Positions 36,164 through 44,771 of a DNA stretch of 64,000 nucleotides are shown here, piece after piece. The DNA comes from CAVSEK01 sp963726975. GTDB lineage: Bacteria; Actinomycetota; Actinomycetes; Mycobacteriales; SCTD01. The number at the start of each line of letters is the position of its first letter. The stretch's first letter is position 1. The notes beneath the pieces are model-generated. The model worked only from the letters and a program-made list of their open reading frames with translations, had not been told where the DNA came from and did not search any database. The translations under genes were made by a program, and so were the position numbers. The stretch covers positions 1 through 64,000 of the forward strand of contig CAVSEK010000009.1 in the NCBI GenBank assembly GCA_963726975.1, in the 5' to 3' direction.

Positions 36164-37870
36164 ATGCGCCCCGCCCGTCCGACCGTCGCCCCCATGCCGT
36201 ACGGCCGCTACACCGCCTTCCCGCCGGTCGACCTGCCCGACCGCACCTGGCCCGACCGGGTCGTCGACCGCGCGCCCACGTGGTGCAGCGTCGACCTGCG
36301 CGACGGCAACCAGGCCCTCATCGACCCGATGGACGGCGAGCGCAAGCTGCGCCTGTTCCGCCTGCTGTGCGACCTCGGCTACCGCGAGATCGAGGTCGGC
36401 TTCCCCGCCGCGAGCTCGACCGACTTCGACTTCGTGCGCGCGCTCGTCGAGCAGGACCTCGTGCCCGAGGGCGTCACCATCCAGGTGCTGACCCAGGCCC
36501 GCGAGGAGCTCATCGAGCGCACCGTGCAGTCGCTCGTCGGCTTCTCCGGCACCGCGCTGGTGCACCTCTACAACTCCACGAGCACGCTGCAGCGCGAGGT
36601 CGTCTTCGGCCTCGACCGCGCCGGCATCCGCGACATCGCCGTGCAGGGCGCGCAGTGGTGCGCCAAGCACGTCGAGCAGCTGCTGCCCGGCCAGGACGTG
36701 CGCTGGCAGTACAGCCCGGAGTCCTTCACCGGCACCGAGCTCGACTTCGCGCTCGACGTCTGCACGGCGGTCATGGACGTCTGGCAGCCGACGCCGGAGC
36801 GTCCGGTGGTGCTCAACCTGCCCGCGACCGTCGAGATGAGCGTGCCCAGCACGTACGCCGACCAGGTCGAGTGGTTCGGCCGGGCGCTGGGCGAGCGGCG
36901 CAGCAGCGTGGTGCTGTCGCTGCACCCGCACAACGACCGAGGGACGGCGGTGGCCGCCGCGGAGCTCGGCGTGCAGGCCGGGGCCGACCGCGTCGAGGGC
37001 TGCCTGTTCGGCAACGGCGAGCGCACCGGCAACGTCTGCCTGGTGACGCTGGCGATGAACCTGTTCAGCCAGGGCGTCGACCCGCAGGTCGACCTGTCGG
37101 ACATCGACGAGGTGCGCCGGGTCTGCGAGCACGCGACCCAGCTGCCCGTGCACCCGCGCCACCCGTACGGCGGAGACCTCGTCTACACCGCCTTCTCCGG
37201 TTCGCACCAGGACGCCATCAAGAAGGGGCTGGAGGCGATGGACCGCCGGGCCCGCGAGCAGGGCGTGCCCGTCGGGGAGCTGCCGTGGGGCGTGCCCTAC
37301 CTGCCCATCGACCCCAAGGACGTCGGCCGCAGCTACGAGGCGGTCATCCGCGTCAACAGCCAGTCCGGCAAGGGCGGCGTGGCGTACGTCCTCAAGAACG
37401 AGCACCACCTGGACCTGCCGCGGCGGATGCAGATCGAGTTCTCGCGCGTCGTCCAGGAGGTCGCCGACGACCAGGGCGGCGAGGTCTCGGCCGCGCGCAT
37501 CTGGGAGATGTTCACGTCGACCTACCTCGAGCCGGCCGGTGCGCTGCGCCTCGTCTCGGCGTCCCTCGTCGGGGGCGACGTCGACCGGGTCGACGCGGTG
37601 GTCGAGCAGGCGGGCCGCACGCACCGCATCTCGGGCACGGGGAACGGCCCGATCGCGTCGTTCGTGCACGCGCTGTCCGAGCTCGGCGTCGACGCCCGCG
37701 TGCTCGACTACGCCGAGCACGCGACGGGGGCCGGCGAGGAGGCGCAGGCGGCGTCCTACCTCGAGGTCGCGGTCGACGGGCAGGTGCTGTGGGGGTGCGG
37801 CGTGCACCCGAGCATCGTCACGAGCTCGCTGCTGGCGGTCGTGAGCGCGGTCAACCGCGCCCGGTCCTGA
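36164..37870 (+). CDS. leuA: 2-isopropylmalate synthase
   Basis: A 568-residue LeuA of the long actinobacterial type, condensing acetyl-CoA with 2-ketoisovalerate, the committed leucine step. The catalytic barrel shows VDLRDGNQALIDPM near residue 45 (metal and substrate binding), HPHNDRGTAVAAAELG near 260 and GCLFGNGERTGNV. The C-terminal leucine-binding regulatory domain ends in VSAVNRARS. ATG after GGAGAG, 44 bases beyond the leader hairpin. Its last 20 bases overlap the end of the convergent DUF389 gene. Confidence 0.96.
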   Translation: MRPARPTVAPMPYGRYTAFPPVDLPDRTWPDRVVDRAPTWCSVDLRDGNQALIDPMDGERKLRLFRLLCDLGYREIEVGFPAASSTDFDFVRALVEQDLVPEGVTIQVLTQAREELIERTVQSLVGFSGTALVHLYNSTSTLQREVVFGLDRAGIRDIAVQGAQWCAKHVEQLLPGQDVRWQYSPESFTGTELDFALDVCTAVMDVWQPTPERPVVLNLPATVEMSVPSTYADQVEWFGRALGERRSSVVLSLHPHNDRGTAVAAAELGVQAGADRVEGCLFGNGERTGNVCLVTLAMNLFSQGVDPQVDLSDIDEVRRVCEHATQLPVHPRHPYGGDLVYTAFSGSHQDAIKKGLEAMDRRAREQGVPVGELPWGVPYLPIDPKDVGRSYEAVIRVNSQSGKGGVAYVLKNEHHLDLPRRMQIEFSRVVQEVADDQGGEVSAARIWEMFTSTYLEPAGALRLVSASLVGGDVDRVDAVVEQAGRTHRISGTGNGPIASFVHALSELGVDARVLDYAEHATGAGEEAQAASYLEVAVDGQVLWGCGVHPSIVTSSLLAVVSAVNRARS

Positions 37871-38786
37871 CGCCGCGCCGGCCGGCCGCGCGGCGCCGCA
37901 CCGCCAGCGTGGCCGAGCCGGCGACGACCAGGGCCAGCAGGTTGACGAGCAGCTGGGCCAGGGCTCCGCGGCACTCGCCCCACCGCTGCGCCGCCGCGGC
38001 CACCCCGACGTCCGCCGCCGCGGGCACCGTCGTCACCGAGACCGCCACGCCCACGAGCGCCGCGGACTTGGCGGAGGTCAGCGAGACGACCCCGGCGATC
38101 CCGGCCAGCAGCGCGACGAGCAGCGCGTAGCCGTCCGGGCGGCTGACGAAGGTCGTCAGCGGCCGCACCTCGCCGACGTAGGCCGCAGGCAGGCCGACGG
38201 TGGCGCGCAGCAGCAGGGCGAGCACGGCGCACGCGGCGATCGCCGCCGGGAAGCCGACGAGCAGCGCCTTCAGCGAGCGCCGGGCCAGGGCGAGCCGTCG
38301 CTCGGCCAGCGCGACCGTCAGGCCGGCCACCGGCCCGAACTCCGGACCGACGACCATCGCGCCCACCACCAGCACCGGGCTGTCGAGCATCACCCCGACC
38401 GCGGCCAGCAGCGCCGCGACGACCAGCAGCGCCAGGAAGGACGTGGAGAGCTCGCTCTCCTCGCCCGAGCGCGCCTCGACCTCCTCCCAGACGACCGCGT
38501 CGACGCCGCGTCCGGGAGCCGCCTCCTCCGCCGCGTCGGCCCAGTGCGAGACCGTCGTGTCCACCGTCTCGAGCGCGACCGCGCAGCGGTCGCCGGCGAT
38601 CCGACGCAGCGCGTCGACGACGTCGGTCACGGCCTCGCGGGCGAGGTCGGCGAGCAGCACGTCGCCGGGCGGGTCGACGGCGGCGCCGCGCAGGTGCACG
38701 ACGTGGGTGGCGCCGGGCTGCTCGCGGAGCACGTCGAGCAGTGCCGGCGCCAGGTCCGAGGGGCACAGGAGCCGCAGGGCCAGCAC
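37851..38786 (-). CDS. DUF389 family membrane protein
   Basis: About 311 residues. An N-terminal soluble alpha/beta part (residues 1-110, containing HVVHLRG and ETVDTTVSHW) is followed by six or so hydrophobic segments, including FLALLVVAALLAAVGVMLDSP and VLVVGAMVVGPEFGPVAGL, the conserved DUF389 core. The function of the family is not established. A GTG six bases further upstream is an alternative start. Convergent with leuA and divergent from leuB; a palindrome lies in the divergent gap. Confidence 0.82.
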   Translation of the reverse strand: MLALRLLCPSDLAPALLDVLREQPGATHVVHLRGAAVDPPGDVLLADLAREAVTDVVDALRRIAGDRCAVALETVDTTVSHWADAAEEAAPGRGVDAVVWEEVEARSGEESELSTSFLALLVVAALLAAVGVMLDSPVLVVGAMVVGPEFGPVAGLTVALAERRLALARRSLKALLVGFPAAIAACAVLALLLRATVGLPAAYVGEVRPLTTFVSRPDGYALLVALLAGIAGVVSLTSAKSAALVGVAVSVTTVPAAADVGVAAAAQRWGECRGALAQLLVNLLALVVAGSATLAVRRRAAGRRGVRTGRG

Positions 38787-38801
38787 GGGCACAGCCTGGC
38801 A

Positions 38802-38820
38802 CGTCTCATGCACTGAGACG
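38802..38820. promoter_or_regulatory. Palindrome upstream of leuB (candidate LtbR/LeuR operator)
   Basis: CGTCTCA, five bases, TGAGACG: a perfect 7-bp dyad. Its core TCTCA-N5-TGAGA is the same as in the palindrome between leuC and the IclR-family regulator at 45577-45597. It lies 15-33 bases upstream of the leuB -10 box, overlapping the -35 region, a position suited to repression. Confidence 0.7.
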
Positions 38821-38834
38821 GCCGTCCCGAGGCG

Positions 38835-38840
38835 TAGGCT
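38835..38840 (+). promoter_or_regulatory. -10 box, leaderless promoter of leuB
   Basis: TAGGCT ends 7 bases before the leuB ATG at 38848. No ribosome site precedes the ATG, consistent with a leaderless message. Confidence 0.6.
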
Positions 38841-38847
38841 GCGCCGC

Positions 38848-39861
38848 ATGAGCACGCGACTGGCGGTCATCGGCGGCGACGGCATCGGGCCGGAGGTGGT
38901 GGCCGAGGGGCTCAAGGTGCTCCGGGAGGTGCTGCCCGACGTCGAGACGACCGACTACGACCTGGGCGCCGCGACCTGGCACCGCACCGGCGAGGTGCTC
39001 CCCGACAGCGTGCTCGAGGAGCTGCGCGGCCACGACGCGCTGCTGCTCGGCGCCATCGGGGACCCCTCGGTGCCCTCGGGCGTCCTGGAGCGCGGCCTGC
39101 TCCTGCGCCTGCGCTTCGCGCTCGACCACCACGTCAACCTGCGCCCGGTCAAGCTCTACCCGGGCGTGCAGGGTCCGCTGCGCGACGCGCAGATCGACAT
39201 GGTCGTCGTGCGGGAGGGCACCGAGGGGCCGTACGTCGGCAACGGCGGCACCCTGCGCCAGGGCACGCCGCAGGAGGTCGCCACCGAGGTCAGCCTCAAC
39301 ACGGCGTACGGCGTGGAGCGCGTCGTGCGCGACGCCTTCGCCCGGGCCCGGGCCCGCGCCGGGCGGCTCACGGTCGTGCACAAGACGAACGTGCTCGTGC
39401 ACGCCGGCGGCCTGTGGAAGCGCACGGCCGACCGGGTCGGCGAGGAGTTCCCCGACGTGCAGGTGGAGTACCAGCACGCGGACGCGGCGGCGATGTTCTT
39501 CGTGACCGACCCGGCGCGCTTCGACGTGCTGGTGACCGACAACCTCTTCGGCGACATCCTCACCGACATCGGCGCGGCCGTCTGCGGCGGCATCGGCCTG
39601 GCCGCCAGCGGCAACCTCGACGTGTCGGGCACCCACCCGTCGATGTTCGAGCCGGTGCACGGCAGCGCTCCCGACATCGCCGGGCAGGGCGTCGCCGACC
39701 CGACGGCGACCGTGCTGTCGGTCGCGCTGCTGCTCGACCACCTGGGCCACGCCGACGAGGCCGCCCGCGTGGAGGCCGCGGTCGCCGCCGACCTCGCGGA
39801 GCGGTCGGGACGGCGCCGCACCGCGGAGGTCGGGGACGCGCTGGTGGCCCGGCTCGGCTGA
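38848..39861 (+). CDS. leuB: 3-isopropylmalate dehydrogenase
   Basis: A 337-residue NAD-dependent beta-decarboxylating dehydrogenase of leucine synthesis. It starts LAVIGGDGIGPEVV. VVREGTEGPYVGNGG, the catalytic-region segment TVVHKTNVLVHAGGLW, the Mg-binding VTDNLFGDILTD and the NAD-binding FEPVHGSAPDIAGQG are all present. The start is set by the -10 box 7 bases upstream. An operator-like palindrome lies further upstream. Followed by ilvE after 65 bp. Confidence 0.97.
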   Translation: MSTRLAVIGGDGIGPEVVAEGLKVLREVLPDVETTDYDLGAATWHRTGEVLPDSVLEELRGHDALLLGAIGDPSVPSGVLERGLLLRLRFALDHHVNLRPVKLYPGVQGPLRDAQIDMVVVREGTEGPYVGNGGTLRQGTPQEVATEVSLNTAYGVERVVRDAFARARARAGRLTVVHKTNVLVHAGGLWKRTADRVGEEFPDVQVEYQHADAAAMFFVTDPARFDVLVTDNLFGDILTDIGAAVCGGIGLAASGNLDVSGTHPSMFEPVHGSAPDIAGQGVADPTATVLSVALLLDHLGHADEAARVEAAVAADLAERSGRRRTAEVGDALVARLG

Positions 39862-39926
39862 CCCGCGGGGGCGCCGAGGACTACCGTCGCAGTCCCGGCA
39901 GCCGCCGGGACGAGGGAGGAGCGCGC

Positions 39927-41027
39927 ATGACCACCACCACCGGCCGGGACCTCCTGGAGGTCGTGCCGAACCCCTCGCCGCGCTCGGCCGAGGAGCGGGC
40001 GGCGCTCATGGCCGACCCCGGCTTCGGCCGCGTGCACACCGACCACATGGTGACCGTGCGGTGGTCGCAGGACCAGGGCTGGCACGACGCGCGCCTGGCG
40101 GCGTACGAGCCGCTCACGCTCGACCCGTCGGCGATGGTGCTGCACTACGGGCAGGCGATCTTCGAGGGCCTCAAGGCGTACGCGCAGCCCGACGGCTCGG
40201 TCGCGGTGTTCCGGCCCGAGGAGAACGCCCGGCGCTTCAACCGCTCGGCGGCCCGGCTCGCGATGCCCGAGGTGCCCGAGGAGCTCTTCCTGGCCGCGGT
40301 GGACGCGATCGTCGACGTCGACCGCGCGTGGGTGCCGACGGCCGAGGGCCAGAGCCTCTACCTGCGGCCGTTCATGATCGCGACCGAGGCCCAGGTCGGG
40401 ATGCGCGCGGCGCACGAGTACCTCTTCCTGCTCATCGCCTTCCCCGTGACGCCGTTCTTCTCCGGTGAGGTCCGACCGGTCACGGTCTGGCTGTCCGCGG
40501 AGTACGTCCGGGCCGCGGTCGGCGGGACCGGCGAGGCCAAGTGCGCCGGCAACTACGCCGGCAGCCTGCTCGCCCAGCGCCAGGCCGCCGAGAAGGGCTG
40601 CGACCAGGTCGTCTGGCTCGACGCCGTGGAGCGGCGGTGGGTCGAGGAGATGGGCGGGATGAACCTGTTCTTCGTCTTCGCCGACGGCCGGCTGCTCACC
40701 CCCGCCCTCACCGGCACGCTCCTGCCCGGCGTCGTGCGCGACTCCCTGCTGCAGATCGCGCCCGAGCTCGGCCTGCGGGTCGAGGAGGGCCGGATCAGCA
40801 CCGACGAGTGGCAGGCGGGCTGCGAGGACGGCAGCCTCACCGAGGTCTTCGCCTGCGGCACCGCCGCCGTCATCGCGCCGGTCGGCGCCGTCCGGTCCAC
40901 CACGGCGGAGTGGACGGTGGGGGACGGCGCGCCCGGCGAGGTCACCCTGCGGCTGCGCTCGGCGCTGCTCGACCTGCAGTACGGCCGGCGCGACGACCCG
41001 TACGGCTGGATGCGCCGGATCGGCTGA
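39927..41027 (+). CDS. ilvE: Branched-chain amino acid aminotransferase
   Basis: A 366-residue fold-IV PLP aminotransferase performing the last step of leucine, isoleucine and valine synthesis. YGQAIFEGLKAY near residue 75, RPFMIATEAQVG near 150, the PLP lysine in GGTGEAKCAGNYAGS near 205 and EMGGMNLFFV near 245 are diagnostic of class II BCATs. ATG after GAGGGAGGAG. A TACCGT box at 39882-39887 suggests its own promoter behind leuB. Confidence 0.97.
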   Translation: MTTTTGRDLLEVVPNPSPRSAEERAALMADPGFGRVHTDHMVTVRWSQDQGWHDARLAAYEPLTLDPSAMVLHYGQAIFEGLKAYAQPDGSVAVFRPEENARRFNRSAARLAMPEVPEELFLAAVDAIVDVDRAWVPTAEGQSLYLRPFMIATEAQVGMRAAHEYLFLLIAFPVTPFFSGEVRPVTVWLSAEYVRAAVGGTGEAKCAGNYAGSLLAQRQAAEKGCDQVVWLDAVERRWVEEMGGMNLFFVFADGRLLTPALTGTLLPGVVRDSLLQIAPELGLRVEEGRISTDEWQAGCEDGSLTEVFACGTAAVIAPVGAVRSTTAEWTVGDGAPGEVTLRLRSALLDLQYGRRDDPYGWMRRIG

Positions 41028-41091
41028 CGCCGGGGCTGTCGCTGCGGCCCGGCACGTCGTACGGTGCCCCCCTGGCCCGAGGAGGCTCCCT

Positions 41092-41484
41092 GTGCAGGTG
41101 CGAGACGCGATGACCCCGACGGTGCTCACCATCGGTCCCCAGCACAGCCTGCGGCACGCGGCGCAGCAGATGGCCGCCCGCAAGGTCGGCGCCTGCGTGG
41201 TGCTCGACCCGGACGCGGACGGGCCGGGGATCCTCACCGAGCGCGACGTCCTCGAGGCCGTCGCCCGGTCCCAGGACCCCGATGCCGAGCTGGCGGCCGA
41301 CCACCTCACGCCCGACGCGGTCGTCGCGACGCCGGAGTGGCGCCTGCAGGACGCCGCGGCCGCGATGCTCCAGGGCGGTTTCCGGCACCTGGTCGTCTGC
41401 GACGGACCCGACGTCGTGGGGGTGCTGTCGGTGCGCGACCTGCTGCGCGTCTGGGCCCAGGAGACGGCGGGCGCGGGCGCCTGA
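41092..41484 (+). CDS. CBS-domain protein
   Basis: A 130-residue protein made of two CBS repeats: residues 1-60 (VRDAMTPTVLTIGPQHSL ... GILTERDVL) and 65-125 (HLTPDAVVATPEWRLQDA ... VVGVLSVRDLL). Such pairs form a Bateman module that binds adenine nucleotides; the partner is unknown. GTG after GAGGAGG. A TACGGT box at 41060-41065 may serve as promoter. Confidence 0.9.
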   Translation: MQVRDAMTPTVLTIGPQHSLRHAAQQMAARKVGACVVLDPDADGPGILTERDVLEAVARSQDPDAELAADHLTPDAVVATPEWRLQDAAAAMLQGGFRHLVVCDGPDVVGVLSVRDLLRVWAQETAGAGA

Positions 41485-41547
41485 CCGCGAGGGCTGCGGA
41501 CTAGCCTGCCCGCGACCCCCTCGCTCCGTCCCGGAAGGCCCAGCCGC

Positions 41548-42333
41548 GTGCGCATCTGCCGCTTCGTCGCCGACGGGGAGGTGTCCTTCGGCGTGGTCGA
41601 GGGCCCGCCCGGCGCCGCTCCCGCCGACCTCGTCGTCACCGCGATCGACGGTCACCCCTTCGCGCCCTTCGGCCTCACCGACGTGCACCACCCGCTGCCG
41701 CAGGTGCGCCTGCTCGCGCCGGTCCTGCCGAGCAAGGTCGTCTGCATCGGCAAGAACTACGCCGACCACGCCGCCGAGATGGGCGGGGACGCGCCGCCCG
41801 CCACCCCGGTGGTGTTCCTCAAGCCGTCGACGTCGGTCGTCGGCCCGGGGGAGCCGGTACGGCTGCCCCGGGACAGCGAGAGGGTCGACCACGAGGCGGA
41901 GCTGGCCGTCGTCATCGGCCGGCTGTGCCGCGAGGTGCCCCGCGAGCGGGCGCTCGACGTCGTGCTCGGCTTCACGGCCGCCAACGACGTGACGGCCCGC
42001 GACCACCAGCAGGCCGACGGGCAGTGGACGCGCGGCAAGTCGCACGACTCGTTCTGCCCGATCGGGCCGTGGGTGGAGACCGACCTCGACGCCCGCGACC
42101 TGTCGGTGCGGTGCCTCGTCGACGGGCAGGTGCGCCAGGACGGCCGCACGTCGCAGCTGCTGCACGACGTGCCCGCCGTGATCGAGTGGATCACCGCCTT
42201 CATGACGCTGCTGCCCGGCGACGTCGTGCTCACCGGCACGCCGGCCGGCGTCGGGCCGCTGACGGCCGGCTCGGTGGTCGACGTCGTCGTCGAGGGCATC
42301 GGCACGCTGAGCAACCCGGTGGTCGCCCGGTGA
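41548..42333 (+). CDS. Fumarylacetoacetate hydrolase family protein
   Basis: A 261-residue FAH-fold protein. CIGKNYADHAAEMGG and the metal ligands in DHEAELAVVIGR and FTAANDVTARD are typical, as is VVLTGTPAGVGPL near the end. Family members are metal-dependent hydrolases, isomerases or decarboxylases of 2-oxo acids; the substrate is not evident. The gene stands directly before gltX, as in M. tuberculosis, and its stop overlaps the gltX GTG. GTG start after GGAAGG. Confidence 0.9.
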   Translation: MRICRFVADGEVSFGVVEGPPGAAPADLVVTAIDGHPFAPFGLTDVHHPLPQVRLLAPVLPSKVVCIGKNYADHAAEMGGDAPPATPVVFLKPSTSVVGPGEPVRLPRDSERVDHEAELAVVIGRLCREVPRERALDVVLGFTAANDVTARDHQQADGQWTRGKSHDSFCPIGPWVETDLDARDLSVRCLVDGQVRQDGRTSQLLHDVPAVIEWITAFMTLLPGDVVLTGTPAGVGPLTAGSVVDVVVEGIGTLSNPVVAR

Positions 42334-43790
42334 GCGTCCGCGTCCGCGTCGCGCCCTCCCCGACCGGGGACCCGCACGTCGGCACGGCGTACATGTCGCT
42401 GTTCAACCTGGCCTTCGCCCGCCAGCAGGGCGGTCAGTTCGTGCTGCGCGTCGAGGACACCGACCGGGCGCGCTTCCGCGCCGACAGCGAGCAGCAGGTC
42501 TACGACACGCTGCGCTGGCTCGGCCTGGACTGGGACGAGGGCCCCGACCGGGGCGGGCCCTACGCGCCGTACCGGCAGTCCGAGCGGCTGGGCACCTACC
42601 GGCCGTACGTCGACCGGCTCCTCGAGGACGGCCACGCCTACCTGTGCTGGTGCACGAGCGCGAGGCTGCAGGAGATGCGCGAGGACCAGCAGCGCCGCAA
42701 GCTGCCGACCGGCTACGACCGGCTGTGCCACGGCAAGACGTACGAGGAGCGCGCGGCGCTCGGCGGCGCGCAGGAGACCCCGGTCGTGCGGATGCTCGTG
42801 CCCGAGGACCCGCCGCTGAGCTTCGTGGACCTGGTCCGCGGCGAGGTGTCGGCGCCGCGGCCCGACGACCAGGTGCTGCTCAAGGCCGACGGCTTCCCGA
42901 CCTACCACCTGGCGGTCGTCGTCGACGACGGGCTCATGCAGATCACGCACGTGGTGCGCGGCGAGGAGTGGATCTCCTCGACGCCCAAGCACCTGCTGCT
43001 CGCCGACTGGCTCGGCTTCGACCGCCCGGCGTACGCGCACATGCCGCTGCTGCGCAACGTCGACAAGAGCAAGATCTCCAAGCGCAAGAACCCCGCGGCG
43101 CGGCTGACCTGGTTCCAGGAGCAGGGCTACCTGCCCGAGGCGCTGCGCAACTTCCTCGGGCTGCTGGGCTACTCGCTGCCGTCGCAGGACGAGGTCTTCA
43201 CCTTCGCGCAGATGTCGGAGACGTTCGACTGGTCCCGCGTCAACACGGTCGGGCCGGTCTTCGACCTCGACAAGCTGGGCTGGCTCAACGGGCACTACCT
43301 GCGCGAGCTCCCGGCCGACGGGTTCGCGGCCGCGGCGCTGCCGTTCCTGCAGCGCGCCGGTCTGGTCGGCGACCCGCCGACGGCCGAGCAGGCGGTGCTC
43401 GTCGACGGCCTGGTCCCGCTGGTGCAGACGCGGGTGCAGGTGCTCTCGGAGCTGCCGGCGCTCGTGGCGTTCCTGTTCGTCGCGGAGGCGGAGTTCGCCG
43501 TCGACGAGGCGGCGGCGGGCAAGGCCTTCGGCGCGGGCAGTGCCGACGTGCTGCGGGCCGCGGCGGACGCTCTCGAGGCGGTGCAGGACTGGTCGCTGGA
43601 GGCGGTCCAGGGGGCCGTGGACGCCGCGCTGCTCGAGGGGCTCGGGCTCAAGCGCGGCAAGGCGTACCTCCCGCTGCGTGCGGCCGTGTGCGGGGCGTCG
43701 GTCGCACCGCCGCTGCCGGAGTCGATGGTGCTGCTCGGGCGCGACCGCACGCTGGCCCGGCTGCGGGCGGGCGCGGACCGGGCCGTTTGA
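42330..43790 (+). CDS. gltX: Glutamyl-tRNA synthetase
   Basis: A 486-residue class I synthetase. The HIGH-like motif is PSPTGDPHVGTAY at residues 9-21 and the KMSKS-like motif is KSKISKRKN near 248. Since gatCAB is present and no GlnRS is seen here, it is probably non-discriminating, charging both tRNA-Glu and tRNA-Gln with Glu. The start overlaps the preceding stop (GTGA). The genes for both tRNAs follow immediately. Confidence 0.97.
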   Translation: MSVRVRVAPSPTGDPHVGTAYMSLFNLAFARQQGGQFVLRVEDTDRARFRADSEQQVYDTLRWLGLDWDEGPDRGGPYAPYRQSERLGTYRPYVDRLLEDGHAYLCWCTSARLQEMREDQQRRKLPTGYDRLCHGKTYEERAALGGAQETPVVRMLVPEDPPLSFVDLVRGEVSAPRPDDQVLLKADGFPTYHLAVVVDDGLMQITHVVRGEEWISSTPKHLLLADWLGFDRPAYAHMPLLRNVDKSKISKRKNPAARLTWFQEQGYLPEALRNFLGLLGYSLPSQDEVFTFAQMSETFDWSRVNTVGPVFDLDKLGWLNGHYLRELPADGFAAAALPFLQRAGLVGDPPTAEQAVLVDGLVPLVQTRVQVLSELPALVAFLFVAEAEFAVDEAAAGKAFGAGSADVLRAAADALEAVQDWSLEAVQGAVDAALLEGLGLKRGKAYLPLRAAVCGASVAPPLPESMVLLGRDRTLARLRAGADRAV

Positions 43791-43810
43791 GGGGCGCCGC
43801 CCCGGTCCGC

Positions 43811-43816
43811 TAGAGT
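43811..43816 (+). promoter_or_regulatory. -10 box of the tRNA-Gln/tRNA-Glu unit
   Basis: TAGAGT, 40 bases before the 5' end of tRNA-Gln, in the gap after gltX. Confidence 0.55.
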
Positions 43817-43856
43817 GCTCCACGGTGCGCGGACGGCTCTGGCGGTCCGCACCCGG

Positions 43857-43928
43857 TGGGGTATGGGGTAATTGGCAGCCCGACGGTTTCTGGTTCCGTT
43901 AGTCTTGGTTCGAGTCCAGGTACCCCAG
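43857..43928 (+). tRNA. tRNA-Gln (anticodon CTG)
   Basis: The acceptor arms TGGGGTA (43857-43863) and TACCCCA (43921-43927) pair fully, with discriminator G. The anticodon loop TTCTGGT gives CTG. The TTCGAGT T-loop is present. CCA is not encoded. The innermost anticodon-stem pair appears to be T/T. Its product is a substrate of GltX and GatCAB encoded in this window. Confidence 0.95.
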
Positions 43929-43982
43929 CGCGACACCTGCACGACCGCACAGCACGGTCAGCACGACAACTGCATCTCACTC

Positions 43983-44055
43983 GGCCCCATCGTCTAGCGG
44001 CCCAGGACACCGCCCTCTCACGGCGGCAGCGCGGGTTCAAATCCCGCTGGGGTCA
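43983..44055 (+). tRNA. tRNA-Glu (anticodon CTC)
   Basis: Acceptor arms GGCCCCA (43983-43989) and TGGGGTC (44048-44054), discriminator A. The anticodon stem CCGCC/GGCGG encloses CTCTCAC, giving anticodon CTC. The T-loop is TTCAAAT. Located 54 bp after tRNA-Gln. Its 3' end overlaps, on the opposite strand, the last 19 bases of the HNH gene. Confidence 0.96.
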
Positions 44056-44771
44056 CGCCGAGCAGGACCAGAGCCCGCCGACCTCGAGGTCGGCGGGCTC
44101 TGCTGCCTCTCGGGCCGGACCGGGTCGCCGTAGGTCCTCAGGAGCTCCCGCGCCCACACCACCTTGTCCGCGACGCGCTGCCCCTTCGGCTGGGACGACG
44201 ACCAGAGCTCGAGGTTCGCGAGGCGGTTGTCGAGCCGGTCTCCGTTGCGGTGGTGCACGCTCTCCTCGGGCTGCAGCGGGCGGCCGATGAACGCGGCCAT
44301 GACGAGGCGGTGCTCCAGCTCCGTCGTCCGGCCCGGCGGGACGAGGTGCCTCTGGTCCGCGCGCACGGGGACCTGCCAGTAGCCGTGGCTCAGGCACCCG
44401 CCGTCCGGCGTCCTGCGGCGCAGTGGCCGGCCGGCGCCGACATCGCCGTAGAGGCGCAGCCGGCGCGCGTGCGAGCGGCACAGGCCTGCGCTGTGCACGC
44501 CGTTCTCGCACCCCTCGACGGCACAGTCGTCGCGCGCCGGCCGGGCCAGGGGCACGTCCGCCTGCACGTCACCGCGCCGGGACCACCGCAGGTAGTGGCC
44601 GTGGCACCAGCCCCGGGTGACGGCCGTGCGCAGGCAGCCCGGGACGGAGCAGGTGCTCGCCCCCCGCTCGACCTGCACGGCGCCGTGCCGGAGGAGCTGC
44701 CGGTAGTGCCGCGAGCAGTGCCCGCGCGCGTAGACGGGACGGGCACAGGCGGGAGCGGCACACGGGGTCAC
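44037..44771 (-). CDS. HNH endonuclease with three N-terminal zinc-finger repeats
   Basis: 244 residues. The C-terminal half has an HNH_3-type nuclease motif: EHRLVMAAFIGRPL, then SVHHRNGDRLDNRLANLEL. The N-terminal half has three repeats with identical spacing C-x4-C-x9-C-x2-H, each followed by a basic stretch and G (RHG, RRGDV, LYGDV), likely zinc-binding and DNA-contacting. The last 23 residues translate through the tRNA terminator and end within tRNA-Glu, so the natural C-terminus may be recent or shifted. A nuclease gene abutting a tRNA suggests arrival by transfer. Codon use looks slightly less GC-biased than its neighbours. Confidence 0.82.
   Translation of the reverse strand: MTPCAAPACARPVYARGHCSRHYRQLLRHGAVQVERGASTCSVPGCLRTAVTRGWCHGHYLRWSRRGDVQADVPLARPARDDCAVEGCENGVHSAGLCRSHARRLRLYGDVGAGRPLRRRTPDGGCLSHGYWQVPVRADQRHLVPPGRTTELEHRLVMAAFIGRPLQPEESVHHRNGDRLDNRLANLELWSSSQPKGQRVADKVVWARELLRTYGDPVRPERQQSPPTSRSAGSGPARRDPSGI
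44070..44101. terminator. Perfect 32-bp palindrome after tRNA-Glu
   Basis: AGAGCCCGCCGACCTC (44070-44085) is followed directly by its exact complement GAGGTCGGCGGGCTCT (44086-44101). It terminates the tRNA unit 15 bp downstream of tRNA-Glu. Because it lies inside the 3' end of the HNH reading frame, it is also transcribed as part of that gene. Confidence 0.8.

Noticed and set aside
36023..36164. T-box or metabolite riboswitch before leuA
   Set aside because: The gap is only about 140 bp and holds a short ORF and one hairpin; no T-box sequence or specifier loop could be recognised.
43857..44771. tRNA-Glu as attachment site of a prophage or integrative element
   Set aside because: No integrase, no phage genes and no direct repeat of the tRNA 3' end were found; only the single HNH gene adjoins it.
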